Below are positions 29,172-37,053 of a stretch of 64,000 bases of DNA, one piece after another. The position numbers and the translations under genes are program-made. This stretch comes from Halogeometricum rufum (GTDB lineage Archaea > Halobacteriota > Halobacteria > Halobacteriales > Haloferacaceae). Numbering within the stretch: the first letter of the stretch is position 1; each line of letters opens with the position of its first letter. The stretch is from NCBI RefSeq assembly GCF_900112175.1, contig NZ_FOYT01000001.1:496001-560000 (forward strand), read 5' to 3'. Under the pieces are notes generated by a model that was given only the letters and a program-made list of their open reading frames with translations, did no database searches and had not been told where the DNA came from.

Positions 29172-30437
29172 ATGAGTGACAAACCGCACCAGAACTTGGC
29201 CATCATCGGCCACGTTGACCACGGTAAGAGTACGCTGGTCGGACGACTCCTGTTCGAGACAGGGTCGGTTCCGGAACACGTAATCGAGCAGCACCGAGAA
29301 GAAGCAGAAGAGAAGGGCAAGGGCGGCTTCGAGTTCGCCTACGTGATGGACAACCTCGCCGAAGAGCGCGAGCGTGGTGTCACCATCGACATCGCCCACC
29401 AAGAGTTCGACACGGACGAGTACTACTTCACCATCGTCGACTGTCCGGGCCACCGTGACTTCGTGAAGAACATGATCACGGGCGCCTCGCAGGCCGACAA
29501 CGCCGTCCTCGTCGTCGCCGCCGACGACGGTGTCGCGCCGCAGACCCGAGAGCACGTCTTCCTCGCCCGCACGCTGGGGATCAACGAGCTCATCATCGCG
29601 GTCAACAAGATGGACGTCGTCGACTACGCCGAGGACACCTACAAGGAAGTCAAAGAGGAGGTCCAGCAGCTCCTCAAGCAGGTTCGCTTCCGCTCGGACG
29701 ACGCGACCTACATCCCGATCTCCGCCTTCGAGGGCGACAACATCGCGGACCGCTCGGACAACACGTCGTGGTACGACGGTCCGACCCTCCTCGAAGCGCT
29801 CAACGACCTGCCGGAGGCCGAGCCGCCGACGGACGCGCCGCTCCGCCTCCCCATCCAGGACGTCTACACCATCTCGGGCATCGGTACCGTCCCCGTCGGA
29901 CGTATCGAGACGGGTACGCTCAACCCCGGTGACAACGTCTCCTTCCAGCCGTCGGACGTCGGCGGCGAAGTGAAGACGGTCGAGATGCACCACGAGGAAG
30001 TCGACCGCGCCGGTCCCGGTGACAACGTCGGGTTCAACGTCCGCGGCGTCGGCAAGGACGACATCCGTCGCGGTGACGTCTGTGGTCCCGCCGACGACCC
30101 GCCGACGGTCGCCGAGACGTTCAAGGCGCAGGTCGTCGTCATGCAGCACCCGTCGGTCATCACCGCCGGGTACACGCCGGTCTTCCACGCGCACACCGCG
30201 CAGGTCGCGTGTACCATCGAGGAGATCAACCAGAAGCTCGACCCCTCCTCGGGTGAGGTCGCAGAAGAGAACCCGGACTTCATCAAGTCCGGCGACGCGG
30301 CAGTCGTCACCGTGCGACCGCAGAAGCCGCTCAGCATCGAACCGTCCGGCGAGATTCCGGAACTCGGTTCCTTCGCGGTCCGCGACATGGGTCAGACCAT
30401 CGCGGCCGGGAAGGTCCTCGAGGTCAACGAGCGATAG
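29172..30437 (+). CDS. tef1a: Translation elongation factor aEF-1alpha
   Basis: 421 residues. GTPase motifs: [10 protein letters not shown] (G1), [12 protein letters not shown] (G3), VNKMD (G4). Switch region [17 protein letters not shown]. It delivers aminoacyl-tRNA to the ribosome. A TATA-like GGTTTTAGTG (29112-29121) about 50-60 nt upstream predicts a short leader. The gene abuts rpsJ with no gap (30437/30438). Confidence 0.97.
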   Translation: MSDKPHQNLAIIGHVDHGKSTLVGRLLFETGSVPEHVIEQHREEAEEKGKGGFEFAYVMDNLAEERERGVTIDIAHQEFDTDEYYFTIVDCPGHRDFVKNMITGASQADNAVLVVAADDGVAPQTREHVFLARTLGINELIIAVNKMDVVDYAEDTYKEVKEEVQQLLKQVRFRSDDATYIPISAFEGDNIADRSDNTSWYDGPTLLEALNDLPEAEPPTDAPLRLPIQDVYTISGIGTVPVGRIETGTLNPGDNVSFQPSDVGGEVKTVEMHHEEVDRAGPGDNVGFNVRGVGKDDIRRGDVCGPADDPPTVAETFKAQVVVMQHPSVITAGYTPVFHAHTAQVACTIEEINQKLDPSSGEVAEENPDFIKSGDAAVVTVRPQKPLSIEPSGEIPELGSFAVRDMGQTIAAGKVLEVNER

Positions 30438-30746
30438 ATGCAGCAGGCACGCGTTCGTCTCGCCGGGACCAGCCCGGACGACCTCGACGACATCTGCGAC
30501 GACGTCCGCGAAATCGCGAACAAGACGGGCGTCAACCTCAGCGGACCGATTCCGCTGCCGACGAAGACCCTCGAAGTTCCCGCCCGCAAGTCCCCCGACG
30601 GTGAGGGGACGGCGACGTGGGAGCACTGGGAGATGCGCGTCCACAAGCGTCTCATCGACATCGACGCTGACGAACGCGCCCTGCGCCAGCTGATGCGGAT
30701 TCAGGTTCCCAGCGACGTCAGCATCGAGATCGTCCTCGAAGACTGA
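30438..30746 (+). CDS. rpsJ: 30S ribosomal protein uS10
   Basis: 102 residues. [40 protein letters not shown] and [39 protein letters not shown] cover the whole uS10 family. Cotranscribed with tef1a in the standard archaeal arrangement. Confidence 0.97.
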   Translation: MQQARVRLAGTSPDDLDDICDDVREIANKTGVNLSGPIPLPTKTLEVPARKSPDGEGTATWEHWEMRVHKRLIDIDADERALRQLMRIQVPSDVSIEIVLED

Positions 30747-30999
30747 CGACGCTCCTCCCGCATCGCCCGCACGTCGAGTCGACGCTCGACGACGAACAGG
30801 CGCACGTCTGACCGCTTCGCGCGGTCCACGACGCTAAGGCGCACGCGCCGTTCTTCTCCGCGTCTCAGTCCGTGAGCGTCGCCGCTCGACACGCTCTGTC
30901 TCCGTCCCGGCGAGTGACGACGCCGCCACCGTGCGACGCCGTGTCGATCCGGACGCGAAACAGAAGGTACAAATGACCGCACGCCTTCGAAGCGAATGC

Positions 31000-31071
31000 G
31001 GGCTCGTAGATCAGTGGCAGATCGCTTCCTTCGCAAGGAAGAGGCCCGGGGTTCAAATCCCCGCGAGTCCA
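31000..31071 (+). tRNA. tRNA-Ala(CGC)
   Basis: 72 nt beginning GGGCTCGTAGATCAGTGG. The anticodon stem-loop CTTCC-TTCGCAA-GGAAG gives anticodon CGC (alanine). T-arm GGGGTTCAAATCCCC; discriminator A at 31071; CCA not encoded. The 3' end serves as the left attachment site of the integrated element: 31059-31075 recurs exactly at 43709-43725. Confidence 0.95.
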
Positions 31072-31075
31072 CTCG
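31059..31075 (+). repeat. Left attachment core (tRNA-Ala 3' end)
   Basis: CCCCGCGAGTCCACTCG covers the end of the tRNA-Ala T-arm and acceptor strand plus 4 nt of flank. An identical 17-mer is at 43709-43725 and a 13-nt partial copy at 43628-43640. With the integrase at the right end this defines the element. Confidence 0.75.
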
Positions 31076-31251
31076 AATTTTAAACAGTCACGAACTGCGA
31101 CAGTAGAGACGCCGTTCTCCGCGAAGTCGGTAGACTGCACCCGATTCTCTACTGGAAATAGAGGGGTTCAAAATCGATGGAATCTCTTAACAGCGTCGCC
31201 GTCCCCGCCGTCCCGCGGTCTGCGGAGTGAAACCGGGGGCGAGTCGGCGTG

Positions 31252-31404
31252 ATGCACCACGTCGAGTGCAAGCAGTGCGACTTCGAACGCGACGCGCACG
31301 ACTGGCTCGCCGCGGAGATCGTCGCGGAGGACCACCGCGACCGAGAGGGCCACGTCGTCACCGCGAGTCAGCCGGACGGTTCGCTCCTCGGGAGGTACGC
31401 ATGA
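31252..31404 (+). CDS. Small zinc-finger-like protein, first gene of the element
   Basis: 50 residues starting MHHVECKQCDFERDAHDWLA. A CxxC pair at residues 6 and 9 with two His at 2-3 and further His near 29 and 34 could bind zinc. Its stop overlaps the next start (ATGA 31401-31404), which argues that it is a real gene. TATA-like CTCTTAACA (31183-31191) lies upstream. No family recognised. Confidence 0.5.
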   Translation: MHHVECKQCDFERDAHDWLAAEIVAEDHRDREGHVVTASQPDGSLLGRYA

Positions 31405-31973
31405 GCGTCGAGACGAACGTCCCGGTCGAGGAGATGGAGCGAGACGAACTCGAAGCCAGGGTTCGGACGCTCGAAACCCGGTTGCAGGACCTCGAAGAAC
31501 GGGTAGAACGGAACAGCGAGGGCACCGTCTCGAAGACCGCACTGAACCACCTCCTCGACGCGCTGACGAACGCCGAGATAGACGACTACCGAGACGACCC
31601 GATGCGTCTCCGCGAGGAAGTCGCCGAAGTCGGGTCGATGGTCTACCGGCACGAGTCCATCGTCGAGGAACAGCAGTCCGCGGTGGACGACCCGATGGGC
31701 GAGAACTGGTCGAAGATCGTCGAGGCGGCGAACAACCTCGCTGGGACGGCCGGTCACACGCGCCCGGACAACCACGTCGCCCTGTACGGGTCGGACATCG
31801 TACAGGCGACGGGTCACACGGAACGCTACGCGCTGAACCTCATCGAGAAGTTCGGACAGGACGACTCGAAGAAGGGCGTGACGTGGCAGCCGCACGAACC
31901 GGCACAGCCGTCGAACAACCACAGTGCGAAGCGGAAGGCTCTGCTCGTCGATCTCGACGTGTGGGGCAACTGA
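31401..31973 (+). CDS. Coiled-coil protein of the provirus left end, function unknown
   Basis: 190 residues. Residues about 8-42 are a heptad-rich coiled coil (MERDELEARVRTLETRLQDL). The centre contains NNLAGTAGHTRPDNHVALYG followed by a helix-rich stretch, and the C-terminus is polar with an N/S/Q linker. Proteins of this look are frequent at the ends of haloarchaeal integrated elements. A DNA-binding or partition role is possible but unproven. Confidence 0.6.
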   Translation: MSVETNVPVEEMERDELEARVRTLETRLQDLEERVERNSEGTVSKTALNHLLDALTNAEIDDYRDDPMRLREEVAEVGSMVYRHESIVEEQQSAVDDPMGENWSKIVEAANNLAGTAGHTRPDNHVALYGSDIVQATGHTERYALNLIEKFGQDDSKKGVTWQPHEPAQPSNNHSAKRKALLVDLDVWGN

Positions 31974-31988
31974 GCGTCCTCGACGCTC

Positions 31989-32031
31989 GCCCGTCCCGGT
32001 GGACACGCGGGTTCGACTCCCGCGACGGGCA
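31989..32031 (+). other. tRNA-like minihelix (acceptor stem plus T-arm)
   Basis: GCCCGTC (31989-31995) pairs perfectly with GACGGGC (32024-32030). Directly inside lies a perfect T-arm, GCGGG-TTCGACT-CCCGC (32007-32023), with a canonical T-loop, and A follows as discriminator. An 11-nt linker replaces the D-arm and anticodon arm. It starts 16 nt after the coiled-coil gene. It could be a truncated tRNA captured during integration or a functional tRNA-like element. Confidence 0.55.
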
Positions 32032-32032
32032 T

Positions 32033-32055
32033 GGGGTGAACTCGGAGTTCACCCC
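32033..32055. promoter_or_regulatory. Perfect 10-bp inverted repeat GGGGTGAACT/AGTTCACCCC
   Basis: GGGGTGAACT-CGG-AGTTCACCCC forms a perfect 10-bp hairpin or operator with a 3-nt spacer. The half-site recurs directly at 32086-32095 and partially further right (GTTCATCACC and GGGTGAAC near 32096-32120). It may be an operator, integrase arm site, replication iteron, or a terminator for the upstream genes. Confidence 0.55.
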
Positions 32056-32413
32056 GTCCGGCCCGGATAGCCCGGCCGGTTGCGGGGGGTGAACTCGTTC
32101 ATCACCTCGTTCGGGTGAACGTCGCCCTCGACGGAGGCAAGCAAACGACGCCGCCGTCCCGCGATTCCGTGCTTGCACTCGCTGCACGCACGCAAGCAAC
32201 TCTCCGCTACTGTGGGGTGCGTCTTTTCGTGCGGTTTTCGTGCGGTAGAGTGGTTGTTTCGGCCGGTTTCGGGAGGTGTGGGTTTTGCTGAATTGGGGTG
32301 ATGAAGTTGTTCACCAGTCTCGTCATTTCACATATATTGAGAGTGTCTATTAGTGGTGATTTGGGTGTGTCTGATAAGCGATATCATATTGTGTGTGACA
32401 TAGTACCAATAGC
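32056..32413. other. Non-coding control-like region of the provirus
   Basis: This stretch holds no supported gene. It contains further GGTGAAC-type half-sites (32086-32095 and about 32096-32120), GCAAGCAA direct repeats (about 32137 and 32191), and then a sharp drop in GC from about 32220. The AT-rich part includes several possible TATA elements (for example CATATATTG at 32331-32339) for the gene at 32414. Confidence 0.45.
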
Positions 32414-33094
32414 ATGGTGTCAGAGTATCTCTTGGGGGTCATAATTGGTGGTGGAATTGGGTTGCTGAGTTCTCTGTTCGTGAGTCACGTGCAGAGAAAA
32501 ACTATCGAGCTTCAAATTAAAGAAGAAACCAAACGGCTCCATAGTGAATATTTTCTGAGTGCAAAAGTGGATGCTTTAGTCAAACTCACTAAAGAGATAG
32601 ATTCTATCTATAACTTCTATAACATTCATATCAAATGGGCATTAGAAGGAGAATTAGCTAGTGACGAATACTACTCAGAAGTAATCGGGGCGGGTCTATC
32701 GTTCCCAAGTACTATTGAGGAAACACGGTTGTTTCTTGATTCTTCTCTTGAAGAAGCAGTAGATAATTTCGCACAACAAGTAATATTAGCCGATCTATTG
32801 CTTCGAGACCTATCGAAACTAGATCTTGATCAGGGCCAGAATAGCAGCAATCGACTAGAGAAATCGCTTCGAGAGTTGCTAGATCTCGATATTCCTCCAG
32901 ACGCACGAGATATTCTGGATAGGGAGCTCGCCAAAAGAGACCCTGAAGATCCAAAAATGCCCTCTCTGGATGTGCTCGTGGCCGTATCAAATGCTGAATT
33001 CCGGATTGCTGAGTTCAATGAGGCATACGATCAGTGTAGAACACTATTGAAACAGGAGGTACAAGGTCCACTAGAAATATTCGACGAAAATTAA
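32414..33094 (+). CDS. AT-rich cargo gene: membrane-anchored coiled-coil protein, unknown
   Basis: 226 residues. An N-terminal hydrophobic helix (about 4-24, YLLGVIIGGGIGLLSSLFVS) is followed by a charged helical region (HVQRKTIELQIKEETKRLHSE). The rest is helix-rich and acidic with no recognised motif. Codon use is AT-rich, unlike the structural genes beside it, indicating separate acquisition. It is convergent with the structural operon, ending 4 nt past its last stop. An immunity or superinfection-exclusion role is possible but unsupported. Confidence 0.6.
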   Translation: MVSEYLLGVIIGGGIGLLSSLFVSHVQRKTIELQIKEETKRLHSEYFLSAKVDALVKLTKEIDSIYNFYNIHIKWALEGELASDEYYSEVIGAGLSFPSTIEETRLFLDSSLEEAVDNFAQQVILADLLLRDLSKLDLDQGQNSSNRLEKSLRELLDLDIPPDARDILDRELAKRDPEDPKMPSLDVLVAVSNAEFRIAEFNEAYDQCRTLLKQEVQGPLEIFDEN

Positions 33095-33333
33095 TTCTCA
33101 GACAGCTTCTCTGTTTGATCTACCTCTGCAGGTGTAACTACTGATTCCAATCTCTCAACAGATCCAATTAAACCATCATCCGTCTCGACTCGGTCGTCCC
33201 CAAACAGCACCCGGTCGTGATCCTCGACGAGTTCCGTCCGCTTGTCGATCCGACGGACGAGCCAGCCGATCCAGCCGAGGACGACCGGCACGGCGGCGAT
33301 GAAGACGTTCATCACGACGTCGAGGAGCGTCAT
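33091..33333 (-). CDS. Small membrane protein at the end of the structural-type operon
   Basis: 80 residues. An N-terminal transmembrane helix (MTLLDVVMNVFIAAVPVVLG) is followed by a charged cytoplasmic-type tail. Its start overlaps the upstream stop (ATGA 33330-33333). In tailless membrane-containing haloviruses such short one-helix proteins are commonly virion membrane proteins; this is inference from position. Confidence 0.6.
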   Translation of the reverse strand: MTLLDVVMNVFIAAVPVVLGWIGWLVRRIDKRTELVEDHDRVLFGDDRVETDDGLIGSVERLESVVTPAEVDQTEKLSEN

Positions 33334-33722
33334 GCGCCACCTCCGGCGAGTAGTTCGAGCAACGGACGGAGTAGCCACAGGACGAGCAGCAAGACGACGC
33401 CGACCAGGAAGAGCGTCGTTCCCATCTCGCCCTGGTGCGACTCGCCCTCCTCGTCGACGGCGACATCCGCTACCGAACCCTCGGTTCCCCACGCGGTCGG
33501 ACCGAACACGTCGATGGTGTCCCCGTCGTGACCCGACCAGGCTACGTCTATCACCGTATCGACCGGCCCGCGAGACGCCGCTTCGTCCACGTCGCCCGCG
33601 AGATGGTCGCCCACGCCCGCCCAGTCGCCTTCGCCGGCCGCCTCGGTCGCACGCCCGACCGCTTCGTCCGTCGAGCCTGCGAGGTGGTCAGCGACGCCTG
33701 CGACGGTCTGATACAGTCCCAT
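33330..33722 (-). CDS. Small protein with C-terminal transmembrane helix (virion membrane protein candidate)
   Basis: 130 residues. Residues 1-60 contain a repeated motif (VADHLAGSTDEAVGRA and GVGDHLAGDVDEAASRG), two DHLAG units about 27 residues apart. A hydrophobic helix lies near residues 101-124 (TTLFLVGVVLLLVLWLLRPLL). It lies 3 nt after the previous gene. Candidate internal-membrane protein of the virion. Confidence 0.6.
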   Translation of the reverse strand: MGLYQTVAGVADHLAGSTDEAVGRATEAAGEGDWAGVGDHLAGDVDEAASRGPVDTVIDVAWSGHDGDTIDVFGPTAWGTEGSVADVAVDEEGESHQGEMGTTLFLVGVVLLLVLWLLRPLLELLAGGGA

Positions 33723-33725
33723 CGG

Positions 33726-34415
33726 TCACGCCTCCGTGGAGAGGACGCCGAGCAGCACGACGACTAGGCCGACGGCCGCCGCGACCACGCCGGCGGAGTA
33801 GCCGCCGACCGACAGAGAGTCGGCGTCGAGGCCGTCGAGACGAGCGTTCATCGCCTGCGCGAACGCCTGCATCTGTGCTTGCATCTGCGCCCGGTAGTCG
33901 TCGAGGGCGTCGGTCGGGATACTCGGCATCTCCGGCATCGTCGGCGTCTGTTCGTTCGAGGACGACCCGCCGGACGTGGTGGTCGAGCCGTCGCCGTCGG
34001 CGTCGATTCCGTCGTCCGTGACGAACCCGTCGCCGTCGGACGCCGAAATGGTGCCGTCGTCGCCTATCTCGACGTTCACGGCGTCGCCGCCGCCCGAGAA
34101 CGTCCCGTCCGACCCGCCGTCGTCGCCGGTGGTCGGATCGTAGGTGACGGTCGTGTTCTCGTCGTCGTCGTTCCGATCGCTGATGATGACCCCGCCGCCG
34201 CCGGTGTTCCCGCCGGTCGAGATACCGCCGGAGTCGCTGTCGTCGTCGTAGTCGAGGCCGTCGTCTCGCTCGCGCGTGACCGAGCCGTAGCCCAGGTCCA
34301 CGCCCACGTCGTCGTCGTTCGACGAGGACGAGCCGTCGCCTCCGCTGCTGCTACCGCCGGACGAGTAGTCGCCGCCGGTGAGCCGATTCATGTACTCTGA
34401 GTAGGATTCTCCCAT
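33726..34415 (-). CDS. Gly/Ser/Asp-rich protein with C-terminal transmembrane helix
   Basis: 229 residues. The N-terminal two thirds is low-complexity (GGSSSGGDGSSSSNDDD, then several DGDG stretches). About 160-200 is a helix with MQAQMQAFAQAMNARL repeats, and a transmembrane helix near 205-225 (GVVAAAVGLVVVLLG) ends the protein. It resembles virion proteins with a flexible stalk on a membrane anchor. SH1-type viruses also encode a Gly-rich repeat protein in this position; homology is not established. Confidence 0.6.
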   Translation of the reverse strand: MGESYSEYMNRLTGGDYSSGGSSSGGDGSSSSNDDDVGVDLGYGSVTRERDDGLDYDDDSDSGGISTGGNTGGGGVIISDRNDDDENTTVTYDPTTGDDGGSDGTFSGGGDAVNVEIGDDGTISASDGDGFVTDDGIDADGDGSTTTSGGSSSNEQTPTMPEMPSIPTDALDDYRAQMQAQMQAFAQAMNARLDGLDADSLSVGGYSAGVVAAAVGLVVVLLGVLSTEA

Positions 34416-34419
34416 TCTA

Positions 34420-34734
34420 TCACTCTCCTATCGTCTCGCCAGTCAGAATCCGATACAACACGTCTATCTGCGCCTGCGTATCGCCTGCGCTCCGCGCGTC
34501 AGCGAACGCTCGCTTCGTCGTCGAGCCGACGCGGTCCCGTCGGACAGGCTCTTTCGAGAGGGTAGACGAACGGAACTGACGGACCGTCTCGTCTGCCTCC
34601 CCGTAGTCTCGACTCCCGAGGACCGACCGGATGTCGGATACGCGGGGTGCGTCACCCGACGGTGACGCGCCTTCCTCGGCGAACAGTTCTAACAGCGCGT
34701 TCAGCCGTTCCTGTGTCTCTTGAGTGCGTCTCAT
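34420..34734 (-). CDS. Small soluble protein of the structural-type operon, unknown
   Basis: 104 residues, charged and helical (MRRTQETQERLNALLELFAE). No motif recognised. It is translationally coupled to the spike-like gene by ATGA (34731-34734) and followed 4 nt later by the Gly/Ser-rich gene, so it is part of the same transcript. Confidence 0.55.
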   Translation of the reverse strand: MRRTQETQERLNALLELFAEEGASPSGDAPRVSDIRSVLGSRDYGEADETVRQFRSSTLSKEPVRRDRVGSTTKRAFADARSAGDTQAQIDVLYRILTGETIGE

Positions 34735-35231
34735 AGTGTGTGCGTGTGCTGCGGTAGTCCGACGATGTGGAGGGCACCGTTGTTCACGCTCGCGTCCTGC
34801 GAGCTACCGTTCTGGTTGTCGATGGTGAACCGAATCCGCGTGACCGCCCGCCCGGAGAAGTTCACCACCTTCCCGTTCCCCTTCGACATGGAACCGGACC
34901 ACACCGTGCTGAAACCGCTCCCGTCGTCAACCTCGACGCGGGAGAGGTAGGTGTCGTTCCAGCTTGTCGAGTAGTCGAAGCGGATTCCGTCGGCGAAACC
35001 CCCTGCTTCGACGGTGAACGACCCGGTTCCTCCGCCGCCGGACACGTTCGAGACGCTTCCGCTCCAGGTCGATTGCTCCTGGTAGCCGCCACCGCGCGAG
35101 GACGAGTTCGTCTCGCTCGGTGCGTCGAACGCCGACGGCGGTTGGCCGCCGAGGGTCGCGGCGTCGATCTGTCCGTCCGCCGCGGCGCGGGCGTCCGCGT
35201 CGGTGTACGGCGGACCGGCGAAGTCACTCAC
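34731..35231 (-). CDS. Spike- or fibre-like virion protein candidate
   Basis: 166 residues from GTG 35231, which overlaps the upstream stop by 8 nt. SDFAGPPYTDADARAAADGQID at the N-terminus is the 'YTDADARAA' attachment motif often seen in haloviral fibre and spike proteins. The rest is a Gly/Ser-rich beta sandwich (SGSVSNVSGGGGTGSFTVEA) ending GLPQHTHTL; a His-Thr-His terminus occurs in some phage fibres. A host-recognition role is inferred. A longer frame from 35276 exists but covers the preceding gene's end. Confidence 0.5.
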   Translation of the reverse strand: MSDFAGPPYTDADARAAADGQIDAATLGGQPPSAFDAPSETNSSSRGGGYQEQSTWSGSVSNVSGGGGTGSFTVEAGGFADGIRFDYSTSWNDTYLSRVEVDDGSGFSTVWSGSMSKGNGKVVNFSGRAVTRIRFTIDNQNGSSQDASVNNGALHIVGLPQHTHTL

Positions 35232-35568
35232 CGGCCCACCCCCCGCCGAGTCGGGCCTGCGTGCCCTTCGGGTCACTGAAGACCACCTTGTCGATCTCCC
35301 ACTTGTCGAACGACCCGGTCCCTCCGGCGAGCGGGACGGTGAACACGTCTCCGCCGGAAGTGTGGACTTCCATCATCACGTCGCCCGCGGCGGTGATGAT
35401 GAGTTCCTGAATCGTCTCCGCGGGGTTCAGCGAAACGGGATAGGTCGTTCCGTCCTCGTCGAACGCACCGCCGTTGGGGTAGTTGTCCGTCTCCATCGTC
35501 CCCGTCGCGTTCGTCGCGAGCGTTCCGCCGGAGCCGCGGACGGTCTGACTGAACTGCTCGACGCCCAT
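35224..35568 (-). CDS. Beta-rich structural protein candidate
   Basis: 114 residues (MGVEQFSQTVRGSGGTLATN). Predicted mostly beta with Gly/Thr-rich loops and ITAAGDVMMEVHTSGGDVFTVPLAGGTG in the centre; no family recognised. It starts directly at the previous stop and overlaps the next start by 8 nt (35224-35231), which suggests stoichiometric expression with the spike-like protein. It may form a complex or vertex component. Confidence 0.5.
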   Translation of the reverse strand: MGVEQFSQTVRGSGGTLATNATGTMETDNYPNGGAFDEDGTTYPVSLNPAETIQELIITAAGDVMMEVHTSGGDVFTVPLAGGTGSFDKWEIDKVVFSDPKGTQARLGGGWAGE

Positions 35569-35991
35569 TCAGAACCACCCCGCGACTCGCTCGACGATTC
35601 CGACGGCGGCGCGTTCGGTGCCACCGGCGTAGTCGAGGGTCATGTCCACCGCGTAGTCGTAGCCGTTCGACCCGTCGGTGTTCTCCACCTCGACGCCGAC
35701 GACTTCGCCGTCCTCGACGCCTTCGCTCGCGTCGAACACCCACAGGTCGTTGTCGCCGTCCACGTACTCCTTCCCGCGGAAGTTGACGAGTTCGACCCGT
35801 CGCCCGCGGTCGGTGCCGTCCTCGACGAACGGAACGACGTGCAGCGAGAGGCGCGGCCCCTGGTAGAACCGGACCTTCACCTCTTCGACGGTGCAGTCCT
35901 CGGAGACTTCGAACGTCTCCGTCTCGGTGTCGCCGGGGTTCACGTTGCCCGCGAAGCGGACGCTCTCCCGGCGTTCGTGTGTCTCAGACAT
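35569..35991 (-). CDS. Second small major-capsid candidate (single beta-barrel type)
   Basis: 140 residues. VRFAGNVNPGDTETETFEVSEDCTVEEVKVRFYQGPRLSLHVVPFVEDGTDRGRRVELV alternates strands and turns as in a jelly-roll, and the end is hydrophobic-amphipathic (GIVERVAGWF). It lies directly after the larger capsid candidate, as the paired capsid genes do in the SH1/P23-77 virus group. The assignment is from size, order and predicted strand content only. Confidence 0.45.
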   Translation of the reverse strand: MSETHERRESVRFAGNVNPGDTETETFEVSEDCTVEEVKVRFYQGPRLSLHVVPFVEDGTDRGRRVELVNFRGKEYVDGDNDLWVFDASEGVEDGEVVGVEVENTDGSNGYDYAVDMTLDYAGGTERAAVGIVERVAGWF

Positions 35992-36015
35992 GAAAAATCA
36001 CCTCCGTAGGAGGGG

Positions 36016-36519
36016 TTAGTTCGAGACCTCCGAGTAGTAGAGCCGAGCCTCGGAGTTCGCCGGGTCGACCTCGACGCCGTCCGAACCGGCGTCGGGGAAG
36101 ACGCGGAACTCCAGGTGCCGACCGGGCTTCGCGAACGGCGCGATGGCCGCCATGATCGGCCGGTCGGTTCGGTCGCTGTTGAGGGCGTCCGCCAGGTCAC
36201 CGAGGTTGCCGACGACGAACGACGCGAGAACGCGGCGCTGGTCGGAGTCGGTGATGGCGACGATGAGGTCACCGTCGATGATGTCGCCGGAGGTGCCCGA
36301 CCCGTTGCCGGAGGCGACGAGCTTCGCGTGGATGAACGCCTTCGCGTAGTCGCGGACCTGCGGCCCGTGACCGGGGAAGAGCTTCTTGTCCTGTGCGACC
36401 TGCTTCGCCCAGATCGTGTTCTCCTGTCCGGCCTTCAGCGTCACCTGGTCGAGCTGCGACGCGACGACAGAACGCTTCTGTCCTTCAGCGAACAGCGGGG
36501 GGTACTGCTTCATCTCCAT
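36016..36519 (-). CDS. Major capsid protein candidate (single beta-barrel type)
   Basis: 167 residues. The region GHGPQVRDYAKAFIHAKLVASGNGSGTSGDIIDGDLIVAITDSDQRRVLASF has the look of the small capsid subunits of SH1/SNJ1-type viruses, followed by DRTDRPIMAAIAPFAKPGRHLEFRVFPDA. It is the second gene of the leftward operon, 3 nt after a one-helix membrane protein and next to a divergent ATPase operon, matching the conserved capsid block of that group. A structure-based comparison is needed for certainty. Confidence 0.5.
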   Translation of the reverse strand: MEMKQYPPLFAEGQKRSVVASQLDQVTLKAGQENTIWAKQVAQDKKLFPGHGPQVRDYAKAFIHAKLVASGNGSGTSGDIIDGDLIVAITDSDQRRVLASFVVGNLGDLADALNSDRTDRPIMAAIAPFAKPGRHLEFRVFPDAGSDGVEVDPANSEARLYYSEVSN

Positions 36520-36522
36520 GAT

Positions 36523-36720
36523 TCAGACCCCCGGAACCGACACTTCGTCTTCGTCCACGCCGGCCGCGTTCCGGGCCTTGTTGTAGACGTACATCCCGGC
36601 ACCGACGACGCCCGCGGTGAGCGCGACGCCGACGGTAGCGGCTCCGAGGTTGCTTGCCGATTCTGCTGGATCGTCCGTATCGACCTCCGTACCGAGGAGT
36701 TCGAGCGGTATCTTCGCCAT
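36523..36720 (-). CDS. One-helix membrane protein heading the structural-type operon
   Basis: 65 residues with a transmembrane helix at about 24-46 (NLGAATVGVALTAGVVGAGMYVYNKA) flanked by an acidic N-terminus and a polar tail. A small membrane protein at the head of the capsid block is also typical of SH1-type viruses (VP12-like). Homology is unproven. Confidence 0.55.
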   Translation of the reverse strand: MAKIPLELLGTEVDTDDPAESASNLGAATVGVALTAGVVGAGMYVYNKARNAAGVDEDEVSVPGV

Positions 36721-36849
36721 TGCACTCGGTCGGTGGTCGGATATGGAAAAAGCAGGAAGTGTAGTGGACTACGCTTGGTGATTGAACTATTGAGAGTCCG
36801 ATACTGGTCGAATCTTTACATTCTCGGCTCTGTGAATGTAGGACACTCC
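36721..36849. promoter_or_regulatory. Divergent promoter region between the two virion blocks
   Basis: 129 bp separate the leftward structural-type operon and the rightward ATPase operon. AT-rich tracts near 36741-36752 (GATATGGAAAAA) and 36808-36822 (GAATCTTTACATTCT) are TATA candidates for the left and right transcripts respectively, 20-42 nt from the starts. Both blocks could be switched on together from here. Confidence 0.45.
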
Positions 36850-37053
36850 ATGATTGGGTATCCGACACTCGTTCTCGGCACCGTCGCCGCCTATCTCCGC
36901 GGCTCGGAGGAGACGCGCCCGTTCGTCCGCGGCGCGTTCGGCATCGGCGTCTTGGGCGAGTGTGGCGCACTGACCGGTATCGTACAGTTCACTCAGACGA
37001 CGGGGGCGACAGTCGCCTCGACGCTCTCTCACCTCGCGGGGATGGTCGCGTGA
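36850..37053 (+). CDS. Small membrane protein, first gene of the ATPase operon
   Basis: 67 residues (MIGYPTLVLGTVAAYLRGSE). One or two hydrophobic segments (about 3-16 and 28-60). It overlaps the next gene by GTGA (37050-37053). No family recognised. Confidence 0.5.
   Translation: MIGYPTLVLGTVAAYLRGSEETRPFVRGAFGIGVLGECGALTGIVQFTQTTGATVASTLSHLAGMVA

Noticed and set aside
31826-32199. Minus-strand frames around the minihelix
   Set aside because: They read through tRNA-like sequence (VEPACPPG-type translation), a common artefact near tRNA 3' ends.
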